The translations under genes and the position numbers were made by a program. From the NCBI GenBank assembly GCA_947462335.1, contig OX381704.1, positions 23,762,442 through 23,826,441 on the forward strand: a DNA stretch of 64,000 nt. The letters run 5' to 3'. The notes beneath the pieces are model-generated. The model searched no databases. It was given only the letters and a program-made list of their open reading frames with translations, and had not been told where the DNA came from. Shown here piece after piece: positions 34,201-43,695 of the stretch. The DNA comes from Harmothoe impar. Taxonomy: Eukaryota > Annelida > Polychaeta > Phyllodocida > Polynoidae. Every line of letters begins with the position of its first letter. The first letter of the stretch is position 1.

Positions 34201-36202
34201 AATAGCAGAGTCAATAGCTGTTTGACACTCCAATTTTTGCCAGAGCCACGCGGGAGACACAGTTGACACCTTTACTTCTCTCTGTGTATCTTTTAGCATG
34301 AAGTATGGAAAGGAAAAAACTGAAATTCAACTTGCAAAGTCAACATATAAAACTATTAGAAGTTTGGCAGTTATATGAGCCTGATAGTACAAAGCTAAAT
34401 AAAGAAGGTGTGTTTCAGGTAACCCAACGCTTGCTTAAAAAAAGGGCTGACTCTAACACCATTTCCCAATTTTGGGATCTATTTATTATCTTTATTTTTC
34501 AATATTCCGATTTTCTAGAGGTTGGCAAATTTTTGGTCAGGAAGAACAATATCCAACTCACTTCAGTTGCCTAAATAATTTTCTCGCTCCAGGGATTAAC
34601 AGGAGTATTGAACAATTTTGTCATATTCCTATAGTTACCAGAGGAATCAGTGCGTCACCCTAATTTTCCAGGCCATGTTGCCTGAAACACACCTTCTTTG
34701 GCCTAACAAGTAAATCCTTTAACATCAAACCACTGATCCATTGCCTTTCAGCTCGGTGACTGAGTGGCATAAATGTGTACAGGAAGTCCACGTAAGCACG
34801 TCACATTTCTTGAATATTGAAATACATCATGTAAAATCTTTGGGATCCATTATTCCTAGCTCCTATCTATATAAGCTATGTATGGTGTCAGATGACTTGA
34901 TGCGGCAATAACCTGTTAATTATAGTTGGAGGGCGATGACCCTATGGGAATAACAGTTAAATCAGTAACCCTTTGAGGACGGCATAGTGCCTTAATGTGC
35001 TATCCCTTTGTTGGCATGGTTTGTAAATCCAATACTGGCAAGTTTCTTCCCAGGGCTATACTGATACTGCAGGACTGCTGCTCTCCTGAGGGGTTGGCAT
35101 GATACAGCAACCCAGCACGGGCGAGTTGCTCATGACGACAAATGTTGCTTTAAAAGTAACATGCCATCCTTAAAGGTTTAACTTGAGGTCATAAGCAATG
35201 AAACATTTCAGATTACGTTCCTATTTCAGGCATTCAGACAGGAGGTGGAAGAGGACTTGAGGGAGAAGGGGATTGACGTTCTGCTGGCTCCTGGTTTCAC
35301 CATGCCAGCACCACCTGTAGAGCTTCACCAATATGCATCAGGTATATGCAGAGGTTTACTGCTTCAGCACGGCCACATTCATGTGGCATGATGATGAAGA
35401 GCATAACACATTGAATCAGTGATAAAGAGCTAAAAAATAGACAGCAAATGAAATATAGCCACATCCTGGTTCATTTCAAACAAACAAAATTATATTTTTT
35501 AGCCCTAATCATCAGCCCATGTCACATTAAGGTTGTGTTGTTCCCTCAGGTGCTGCCTCCTACACGGCAGTCCTGAACGTGTTGAACTTCCCGGCCGGCA
35601 CGTTACCCGTAACCACTGTCACGACTGACGATGTGGCCAACATGGCCAACTACCCCACCCCAGACATGTGGGGGAAGACTGTAAAAAAGGTGAGCATTCT
35701 GAAATTCAACATCCTTTCTGTTAGGTTTATTGTTACGCTTTCTTCTACAAGGCAATCCTCCAGGTGTTGCATACTTCACTATAGATCCTCGGGTATGCAT
35801 TGGAGTAAATATTTTAATAATTGTAGTGGTGTCATACAACTGTAGGATTGAGAAAAATGAAATCAGTACATCCTAATACACACATCACTATATATACTTC
35901 TTTTGTTCAATGACTCTCACTGATTGGGCTTGTGATTACTTAGGCCTACCTATTTGAAAATACCCTTGACCTTATTTAGGAATTAATGTACATTTTTCGG
36001 CAGAAATGGACATATGCTGGAAACAGGTAATGACGGAAGCCAGTTACTATCAAAAGATAATGATTATTTTCTTTCTGCTATTCAATAGTCTATGGAGGGA
36101 GCGGAGGGATTGCCTGTTGGAGTGCAGGTGATTGGTCTGCCCTGGCAAGATGAAACCACTCTGCGGGTCATGAAGGAACTGGAGACGGCTCTACACAAGT
36201 AA
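25273..36202 (+). CDS. FAAH: FAAH-like fatty-acid amide hydrolase, copy 2
   Basis: Sixteen exons: 25273-25494, 26268-26381, 27035-27091, 27656-27748, 28852-28923, 29149-29210, 29825-30072, 30680-30804, 31126-31251, 32216-32313, 32542-32641, 33922-33965, 34752-34791, 35230-35341, 35550-35689, 36089-36202. The sum is 1767 bp, 588 residues. Exons 2-16 equal those of copy 1 in length and phase. Exon 1 is 12 bp shorter. It opens MMDQLREC and has a hydrophobic stretch at 25-42. Amidase-signature residues are intact: K156 (SIKDNF), S231 (GGSSGGEGAL) and S255 (GGDIGGSIR). The product should be a membrane-linked fatty-acid amide hydrolase like copy 1. Intron 6 has GC instead of GT at the donor (ATCAG then GCATGT at 29211), the only odd junction. 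Parts of exon 7 and all of exon 16 are nearly identical to copy 1, while exon 1 has diverged strongly. Confidence 0.92.
26000..26110. repeat. AACGTT-rich inverted repeats, intron 1 of FAAH-like 2
   Basis: Repeated ATAACGTTAT, AAAACGTT and AACGTTTT words, mostly self-complementary. A similar build is seen at 26440-26590 and 62330-62470. Confidence 0.6.
26440..26590. mobile_element. Short inverted-repeat element built on GCAAACGTTTGC
   Basis: GTTTGCAAACGTTT occurs near both ends in a self-complementary setting, enclosed by GCTACCAAAAGAAAAAC on the left and GTTTTCCTATCTGGGTA on the right. It lies in intron 2 of FAAH-like 2. Confidence 0.55.
26674..26702. repeat. (TTTA)n microsatellite
   Basis: About seven tandem TTTA units in intron 2 of FAAH-like 2. 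Confidence 0.9.
26840..26985. repeat. Dispersed palindromic repeat P, intron 2 of FAAH-like 2
   Basis: GGTCGGCATGATGCATAAC, AAATGCAGCACTATAG and then TTTATTCATGCATCATAATG with ACCACAGCATATC. Same order as the other copies. Confidence 0.55.
27929..28301. mobile_element. 373-bp MITE with GGCCACTC ends and TTA target duplication
   Basis: The ends are GGCCACTC and GAGTGGCC, continued by GTGGTTTCTCATCACC and the inverse GGTGATGAGAAACC. TTA stands at 27926-27928 and again at 28302-28304, a 3-bp target-site duplication as made by PIF/Harbinger transposases. The inside is AT-rich with a poly-T run. It lies in intron 4 of FAAH-like 2. Confidence 0.85.
31283..31437. mobile_element. GGGGCGGATCCAGGATTTT repeat fragment, intron 9 of FAAH-like 2
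   Basis: Opens with GGGGCGGATCCAGGATTTTG and a G-run, a start seen in many invertebrate repeat families. It then gives GGGGGTTTGGGGGCATGCCC and merges into a tandem array. Confidence 0.55.
31438..31690. repeat. Tandem array, four units of about 63 bp
   Basis: GAAAATATAGATGTCAATTG, TGCAATTTATAGCATTCTGG and CCAAGG recur four times with changes and small indels. Confidence 0.8.
31950..32055. repeat. Dispersed palindromic repeat P, intron 9 of FAAH-like 2
   Basis: CCCTTCAAGCATGGCATGATACC, then GTCATTATGATGCATGC and ATTAATGCATGATGCCGAGA. The middle is short and the copy is worn. Confidence 0.45.
32788..33290. mobile_element. 500-bp inverted-repeat element, intron 11 of FAAH-like 2
   Basis: Left TGTTACAGGC, GACAGACTCACC, GTCAACAAAATAATCTGTCC is mirrored on the right by GGACAGATTATTTTGTTGAC, GTGAGTCTGTCCC and GCCTGTTACA. 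The inner flanks carry CAATCTTAAA and TTTAAGATTG. The centre holds GGGGGGCAGAGCCCTCC, a word also seen (either strand) at 21663, 24260 and 50495. Confidence 0.8.
34402..34702. mobile_element. 300-bp element with inverted ends, intron 12 of FAAH-like 2
   Basis: AAAGAAGGTGTGTTTCAGG near the left end and CCTGAAACACACCTTCTTT near the right end are inverse copies. The inside has no usable ORF. Confidence 0.7.
34970..35180. repeat. Dispersed palindromic repeat P, intron 13 of FAAH-like 2
   Basis: Full-length copy: CATAGTGCCTTAATGTGC, TGTTGGCATGGTTTG, a central CAGGGCT pair, then CGAGTTGCTCATGACGAC and GTAACATGCCATCCTTAAAG. Confidence 0.6.
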
Positions 36203-36214
36203 TCAGTCATTAAC

Positions 36215-36455
36215 CCTATCAGGACGAATGTCTGAAAGAGATGAAATTTGTTGTCATGATGCACCAATGCAGCCCTGGCGAGCAACTCACAGGTGCTGCA
36301 TTAGTGCATCACGCCCTTAAGGAGTGTCTCGACCCTGTAGGATCGGCATGATGCTTGAATCAGCCCTGGCGAGCTACTTGCCAGGGCTGCATTCATGCAT
36401 CATGACGACCAAGGCATGATGAGGTATAAATGCACTATGCTGTCCTTAAAGGGTT
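36215..36455. repeat. Two facing copies of repeat P after FAAH-like 2
   Basis: GTTGTCATGATGCACCAATG, CAGCCCTGGCGAGCAACTC and TTAGTGCATCACGCC. A second copy follows with GGCATGATGCTTGAATC, CCCTGGCGAGCTACTTGCC and CATTCATGCATCATGACGAC. Confidence 0.65.
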
Positions 36456-36489
36456 AACACAAACATGTCAACATGAATAGGGTACCAGC

Positions 36490-36605
36490 AATGTGAACCC
36501 TTCTGGGGAGTATGGCCACTGTATGGTTGTCATGATGCATGAACACCGATATTTCATGCATCATAACGGCAAGGGCATACCATAGTAAAATACCATGCTG
36601 ACCTA
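36490..36605. repeat. Dispersed palindromic repeat P, worn copy
   Basis: GTTGTCATGATGCATGAAC then TTTCATGCATCATAACGGC, with ACCATGCTGACC at the outer edge. Confidence 0.5.
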
Positions 36606-37686
36606 AACTTTTTATTACCTCTGTAGATTATACTTGTTCTTAAAATAGTATTTTAGACAGCATAATGCTGAAGTATACTGCATGTGTTACTGACATGAGA
36701 AACAACAGATTGGTGCGCAACATGTTGCATTACACTGCTGTGCAATGATGCCTAAATAGTATACGTGGTGTATGTACATGGTCACTTTACATTCTTGTCC
36801 ATATAAGTGGGATCTTAAAATAACTGGTAAGCAGGTTTTATTTACTAATCTACATTGTGATTTCCATAAATGAGGCTAACAACAGTGTATCCCGGGTGTG
36901 ACTGGACACTCGGTCTAACTCAATACTAATATGACCACTGCAGGCTTTATCATATTGTTTGTTAATACATCAAACAGCAATGATCATCAAGACAGCCTGT
37001 TTGGTTAGTGCTTCAATATACTGAGCACATTTTCTAATTTTCAAACAGGCCCCTAACTAGCCCTGATCGCGGGGTGGTTGATTTGTGTATGGTGCAATTC
37101 GACTTCAGAAATTCAATGGTGGAACTTGACCTATCAACCAACTTTTTGGAATTTTGTGTGATTTCTTTACAAAAAGCAAATGTTCTTATATTATGAAAAT
37201 TTCTGGTGAAACATATATTACGACAAGGACCGTTTGGGTTTCTCTCTAGAGACCTTTATAATTGTCTGCTTGACAAGCTGTTACATATGGTATGTGGCCA
37301 ATTATATTGTCTTAGCTAACGCCAAGGGACTCTCAAAGAAACGACGAAGGTACAGGCAATATCAATTATGTGTCATCATCGATACTTACATTTTTTTAGC
37401 TGCGTGTACTGAATAAAACATGATGATCGGTCTTTGGCTACATGATGCAGTCGTTATTTCCATAGTTTCCTTACAAAGACATAGCAACACAATGCAGTGT
37501 ATTTAGCAATGACAAATAAGATCAAGACAGTAGGTCCACACCTTCTGTTAAGTTGTTATACTAATAATGCTTTTCGGTTTTGCTATGAGTATGCATTGGT
37601 GAAGATAAAGTGAGTTGCTGTCCCATGTAAAGGACTGCGCTATGCTTAATTCACCTATATCTGTTCCCATTCCCGTTACTGAACAC

Positions 37687-38600
37687 GCTGTAAAAACCAT
37701 TCCGTTAAAATAATGGAGATTCACTGGCACCACCGGGTGCCGGACTTTCACCGTTACTTTTACGGTCACCTTTTTTTCCTAAGTCACCGTTATTTTTACG
37801 GAACTGTCACCGCTATTTTTAAACAAGAAATCTCCGTTATAAACTTTTTTAACAGTGATTCTCAGTATCGTTAAAATAACGGTGATTCACTGGCACCACT
37901 GGGTGCCGGATTTTCACCGTTATTTTCACAGTCACCGTTTTTCCCAAAGTCACCGTTATTTCTACGGAATGTGAATCACTGTTATTTTAACAGAATACAA
38001 AACATCACTGTATTCTGATCCAGTGCTTAAACAATAATTGTAATGGTATTTTGTGTAATTTAACTGATTTGTCCCAGTGTTATTCAGTTCATTTATCCCC
38101 CTATACCTAACTATGCTCAATATGGTTCCAAACCCAACTTGGTACCAATCAGCAATATCATCTTAGTGTCAAGACTTCAGACCTAATCATTAGGAATTAG
38201 TCTATGAAAGCCTTATAGAATGCTTCATGACACTTTGTAATACCAGTCCATGAGCAGAAGTCACTCTAGGATGGCTACAGAGCAAACCTTACAGCTGTGT
38301 CTGTATATATATTTCTTATCACTACAAAAATGGTTTTCCTAGCATCTAGGAAAATCTCTTCATGAACCAAACTGCCACCTGGTGTGATAAAACTGAAATT
38401 GATTAAACATAGCTTCACCGTAAAATAAACTGTTTCACTGCAAAATAAACGGTGTTTCACTGTACTGGATTACGGATATTCAAAGTAAAATTGATTGATT
38501 TTACATTGCTTCACCGTAATCATATGTTATGATGAATCACCGTAAAATTTTACACTGATTCTCCGTATATTCAACGGAATATTTTTACAGTGCAGCTCAC
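37687..38600 (+). mobile_element. DNA element C, copy 1 (ends near CACTGTAAAAA)
   Basis: The left end GCTGTAAAAACCATTCCGTT and the right end CGGAATATTTTTACAGTGC are inverse forms. CCGTTAAAATAA, GATTCACTGGCACCAC and GGGTGCCGGA occur twice at the left (about 37700 and 37870). The middle (38100-38300) matches 58430-58640 in the opposite orientation. No long ORF, so it is a non-autonomous element. Confidence 0.75.
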
Positions 38601-39299
38601 TTATCCATTAGGCCTACTCAGCAGCTGACTGTGGTGAAAAGAGAGGTCAATGGGGGAATCCAATGGCCATTGTCCCATACTGTCAGCAGTAGGATACTCC
38701 GATCCATTTTGTCGCTTCTCGGCACATAACCTTAAATATGTGATGAGGATCACTATTGGGTGTATCTCAGCCTTTGTGTGTAGGGGGTACTGAGTACATT
38801 TTGTAAACGCTAGTGTGTAGTTGGCAAGGACATTCTTTAAAGATGGTATTTCAACTAATACACTTCCCAAACCTTTTCCACATTTCTGTAGATAATACCA
38901 TAACTACTCAAGGTCCCAGGTGGGCAACCTAGCCAAAACAACTATATGTGAACCTGATGAAAAAATTGCAGAATTGTAATTAATTTAATTAAGTGGTAAT
39001 GAAAGACGTTGATCCTAATATAAATAGTAAAATGACAGCTATCTTTTGATTTAAAAATGTATTATATGATGTATGCGTTCTTTGATGCATGTGGATTGCA
39101 ATACAATTTGGCACAACTGAGAGGAGAGGTGTGAGTTTGTGTGCCATGCCTCTGACAGGAACAGCCTGGTGGCTTGCTGCCAACACCTTGAACAACCTTT
39201 ACATACATCGATAAATATCTTACTCCCAAGCATATAGACAACTACACAGACAATCTATAAATGCCTCGATCGGCCCTTGGTCTGAAGTGGCTATCCCAG

Positions 39300-40060
39300 G
39301 TTAGTCATAGGTCAGGCATGACCAAGTGCAATTCAAAAGTGACTGAGGCAAAACAACATACGGCTAATGCCTTACTCAAAAGGACTTAGCCTAAAATTCA
39401 TTGAATGGTGAGGACTAAGGTGAGTTCATCAACCAACTTTGACAATATTAACTAACCAAGGTTGGTCATATTGAGAGCCAAAAATGACTAAATTGGTTAG
39501 GATATATATAGTGACTGAGAGATTGGTCCTATAAGGTCAAATCCCACAACGCGAGAGAGGGTCAGGAAATGTTGTGAATTGGTCTTATTGCCGATTTTGG
39601 GCCCTACATTGTCTGAGACAAGCCCAAATCGGTGAGAAAGTAGTGCCTTTGTCTTGTGATTTGGGAAATGGCAGGGATCAAAAGAGTTAGATATTTTCCC
39701 CCAGAAGGACTAGAAAATGTTGCTTATTGGAATATGTCAACAATTTGGTTTATATAGGGGGGACACTCCAAATATCTGTAGGCCAATTGAGAGGGAATAA
39801 TGAAGACAAATCATACTGTGAAGTAACTCCCCTCAAATAGATCCTTTAACCAGTCCTGCACACAACACTTTGCTTACCTATTATTGACCACTGTGGGATT
39901 TGGTGAGGCATAAGGTCATGGGACAAGTGTTGCGATTTACAATAATGGCAACAGTCGCCCCTTGTTTTTAAGTCAATAATCAACACTTTCTGGCTCATTT
40001 TTCGCGTTGTGGGATTTGACCTATAGGGAGCGAATGAATATCAGTGTAGTTGACAGAACC
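39300..40060. repeat. Dispersed repeat R, copy 2, split by an insertion
   Basis: ACTAACCAAGGTTGGTCATA, AAAATGACTAAATTGGTTAG, GACTGAGAGATTGGTCCTATA then, after the insertion at 39534-40022, ATAGGGAGCGAATGAATATC. Joined across the insertion it reads like copies 1 and 3. Confidence 0.7.
39534..40022. mobile_element. 489-bp element nested in repeat R, ATA duplication
   Basis: The ends are AGGTCAAATCCCACAACGCG and CGCGTTGTGGGATTTGACCT, exact inverse copies. ATA stands directly on both sides (39531-39533 and 40023-40025) while intact R copies have it once, so the insertion is exact. There is no ORF of note. Confidence 0.85.
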
Positions 40061-41556
40061 TCTGCGAAACACTGCACGAATTGGTTCATTGTAGCCATAG
40101 ACATTAGGCAAAATATAACATAGCTTTTGTCATAACAAAACAGTATCTTATGTGAATATATATAGGCGATTCTACTTAAGGAACTTCAAGTGGGTTAATT
40201 TCATCTCTCAGGACTGCTCATTAGTAGAGATCAGACCAAGGTATTGTGCTATTACTTTACATATGAAACATGTAGCCGAGACCGTCTTATTCTAATTTCT
40301 CTGATTGTGGATCCACCGCTGTGAATTTTGAAAGAATACATTTTCATTTTGCCTTCATTAATTTGCAAGATTTCTCAACAATCAAAAATCTGAAAAAAGA
40401 AATGTCGATGTATGTTCCATAAAGGGCTTTTCTGTGTCCTCTTTTCTAACCTCTCAGTAAATGGTACATGTTGGCATCAAAATCGGGGGGAAATCCTCAT
40501 TGGGTGAGCTATTCTGCCTCTGATTGCCCAAAGCTTTAGCTATATTATATAATCTTGTAATTCAAGTATTCAGAATTAAATTAAAAAACAGATCCGGACC
40601 TTCGAAGCTTCTTATGTATATACATAGTGCAGTAACTACACACAGAGAAAAGAAATGAAGTCAAAAGGGAGTCTTGCCTCTAGAATGAATCTCTTGATGA
40701 AGGGAGTTAAGTAAATCCCCTAAGACTAGTAAGAGAAACCTGCTTTTGCCTCTAAAATGACTCCCTTTTATGACTCCCATCAGAAATAGAGTCCAGATCA
40801 TGCTTAAACTCCCTTTAGAAACGGAGTCTAGGCACAGGAACTCCATATGTAAATGAACTCATTGAGCCAGGACTCTCTTATAGTGCTGCAGCATTGAAGG
40901 CTAATTAGCTGAACACCCATCACCAAAAAAGACTAAAGGTCACTATATACCACTGGAAAGCTCTGATCATGGGCTTTTCAAATATGGTGAACGTTAAAGA
41001 AAAGGTTGCGAGGAATCCAAGATGGCCGCCAAAATCCAAGATGGCCGCCAAAATATCAGAATTCCATCTCCAATGACCTAGATATGGCTTAGAATACTTT
41101 TTTAACACTGCTTACCCCCCCTAATTTGGACCCAAGGAATCCAATGGTTCTATTAGTTTGTTTCTAAGACAGCTGGTTGCTTAGCAACAACTGTTCTAAT
41201 TGTTTACCTGCCTAGCAACACCGTTTTACATGGTCCTGGGGTTGATTACAACCATACCTACCCCCCCTAAATTGAACCCAAGGAATCCAATGGTTCTATT
41301 GCTTTGTTTCTGAGACAGCTGGTTCCTTAGCAACAGCTATTCTAATTGTTTATCTGCCTAACAACACATATTTCCATGGTGCTAAGGTTGATTATAATCA
41401 TACCTACCCCTTTAAACTGCACCCAAGGAATTCAATGGTAACAACATAATATGTTATATTTCATGGACCTGAGGTTCATTATCAACAAGCATTGCAACAA
41501 CTAAACAGCCTTGGATCCAGGTTATTCTGTGGTGTGAGATTGATAAAGAAACAAGC

Positions 41557-43330
41557 TCTGTGGACTCTTCAAGTAGCTCTTTGGACCCCTTTAGCGGCTC
41601 TTGGGACTCTGCAAGCAGTTCCGGGTACCCTCTCAGAGGCTTTGTGGGACCTTCCAGTTGCTCTGGGACCCCTTTAGTGACTCTGGACCCCTTCAGCTGC
41701 TCCGGGGACCCTACATGCGGCTCTGTGGACCCTTCCAGCTGCTCTGTAGACCCCTTCAGTGACACTCAGGACCCCCTTAGTGACTCTGTAGACCCTCCAA
41801 GCAGCTCTGGGGACCTTCCCAGAGGCTTTGGAGGCCCTTCCAGTGACTCTGTGAGCCCCTTCAATGACTCTGTGGACCCCATCAGTGGCTCAGGGGACCA
41901 CTGCAGTGACTCTCTGGACCCTTTCAGTGACTATGGACACCCCTTCAGTGACTCTCTGGACCCTTTCAGTAGCTCTGGGGACCCTTACAGCTGCTCTCTG
42001 GACAACCCTTCAGTGACTATGTAGACCCTCTAAGCAGCTCTGGGGACCCTCCCAGAGGGTTTGGAGGCCCTTTCTAGTTGCTCTGACTCTAGGAACCCCT
42101 TCAGTGACACTGTGGACCCCTTCAGTGGGTCTGTGGACCCCGTCAGTGTCACAGAAAATCCATAAGTTGAAAGGGTTAGTCAGTGCAGACTATCCTAGGT
42201 TTGTCATATGTGTGTTAATCACAATGACAAAGTTATATTCAAAAATGACTAAGGGGTCAGTCAGTAGTGGCTAACCTAGGTTCATCATTGGTGTGTTGTA
42301 TTTGTATACCACTAGTTGGTGCCACCTGTAAGATACTTTGATGACCACTTAGTGGCTCCCCCCTGGAAATGAAAAGACTCAGGTGGGTTGGTCAGTACTG
42401 ACCAACCTGACAATAATAACTTACCTAGGTTGGTCGTATAGGGATCCAAAAAATGACGAACTAGGTTAGGTACTAGTGACTGATAGATTGGTCGTATAGG
42501 CAGTCTAGGAATATCAGTGTGGGGGCCTCTTCAATGGCTCTAGGGACCCTTCAATGACTCTGTTGACCCTTGCAGTAGCTCTGGGGACCCCTTTAGTGAC
42601 ACTGGGGACCCCTTCAGTGACTCTGTGGACCCCTTCAGTAGCTCTGGGGACTCTTCCAGCTGCTCTGTGGACTCCTTCAGTGACTTTGGGCACCCCTTCA
42701 GTGACTCTGTGGACCCTCCAAGCAGCTTTGGAGGCCCTTCCAGTTACTCTTACTCTAGGGACCCCTTCAGTGACTCTGTGGACCCCTTCAGTGACACTGG
42801 GGACCCCTTCAGTGACTCTAGGGACCCTTCCAGTAGCTCTGGGGACCCCTTTAGTGACACTGGGGACCCCTTCAGTGGCTCTGTGGACCGTTCAAGTGGG
42901 TCTCGGGACCCCTTCAGTGGCTCTTGGGACCCTTCCAGCAGCTCTAGGGACCCTTCCAGTAGCTCTGCAGACCCCTTTAGTGACACTGGGGACCCCTTCA
43001 GTGACTCTGGGGACCGTTCCAATGGGTCTGGGGACCTCTTTAGTGGCTCTGTAGACCGTTCCAGTGGGTCTGGTGACCCCTTCATTGGCTCTTGGGACCC
43101 CTTCAGTGACTCTTTGGACCCCTTCAGTGCACTGGGGACCCCTTCAGTGACTCTGTGGACTGTTACAGTTGTTCTGGGGACCCCTTTAGTGACACTGGGG
43201 ACCCCTTCAGTGACTCTGTTGACCGTTCCAGTGGGTCTGAGGACCCCTTCAGTGGCTCTTGGGACCCCTTCAGTGACTCTTGGGACCCTTCCAGTGGCTC
43301 TAGGGACCCGTCCGATGGCTCCAGGAGGAC
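41557..43330. repeat. 21-bp minisatellite, unit GACCCCTTCAGTGACTCTGTG
   Basis: Units based on GACCCCTTCAGTGACTCTG plus two variable bases repeat from 41557 to 42140 and again from 42525 to 43330. A copy of repeat R stands between. The 21-bp period has no stop in several frames, so long ORFs (for example 42625-43377, DPFSDSV repeats) appear on both strands. They have no start context, splice signals or known domain. Confidence 0.9.
42200..42525. repeat. Dispersed repeat R, copy 3, inside the minisatellite
   Basis: TGATGACCACTTAGTGGCTC, ACCAACCTGACAATAATAAC, GGTTGGTCGTATAGGGA, ACTAGGTTAGG and AGGAATATCAGTG as in copy 1. It interrupts the 21-bp array. Confidence 0.75.
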
Positions 43331-43479
43331 CTCTGTACACTGTGGTGGCTGTGGGTGCATCTTTGCTGATTCTGTGAACACCTCTGCTAACTCTATGACC
43401 ACCTCTACCCCTGGAAACACCCAGACGGGCTCTGGGTATGCATACCCTGGCATTAGTAGATGTCTACAAGCTCTGGAAC

Positions 43480-43695
43480 CAAGGAAGGCTCCTCCCCTAT
43501 ACCAGAGACAACTGGATCATCTTCCCCTATACCGAGGATGGCTAGATCATCTTCCCTTATACCAGAGATAGCTAGATCATCTTCCCATATACCAGGGATG
43601 ACTATCATCTTCCCCTATACCAGGGATGACTAGATCATCTTCCCCTACATCAGGGACAATTAGATCATCTTCCCCTATATCAGGGATGACTAGTA
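43480..43695. repeat. Second minisatellite, unit near 30 bp
   Basis: CTAGATCATCTTCCCCTATA followed by CCAGGGATGA repeats seven times with small changes. Confidence 0.88.

Noticed and set aside
41560..42024. 154-residue ORF, similar repeats
   Set aside because: Same minisatellite; it continues across a different part of the array and stops at random.
42625..43377. 250-residue ORF of DPFSDS repeats
   Set aside because: It lies in a 21-bp minisatellite that is open in other frames and on the other strand too; no start context, splice sites or known domain.
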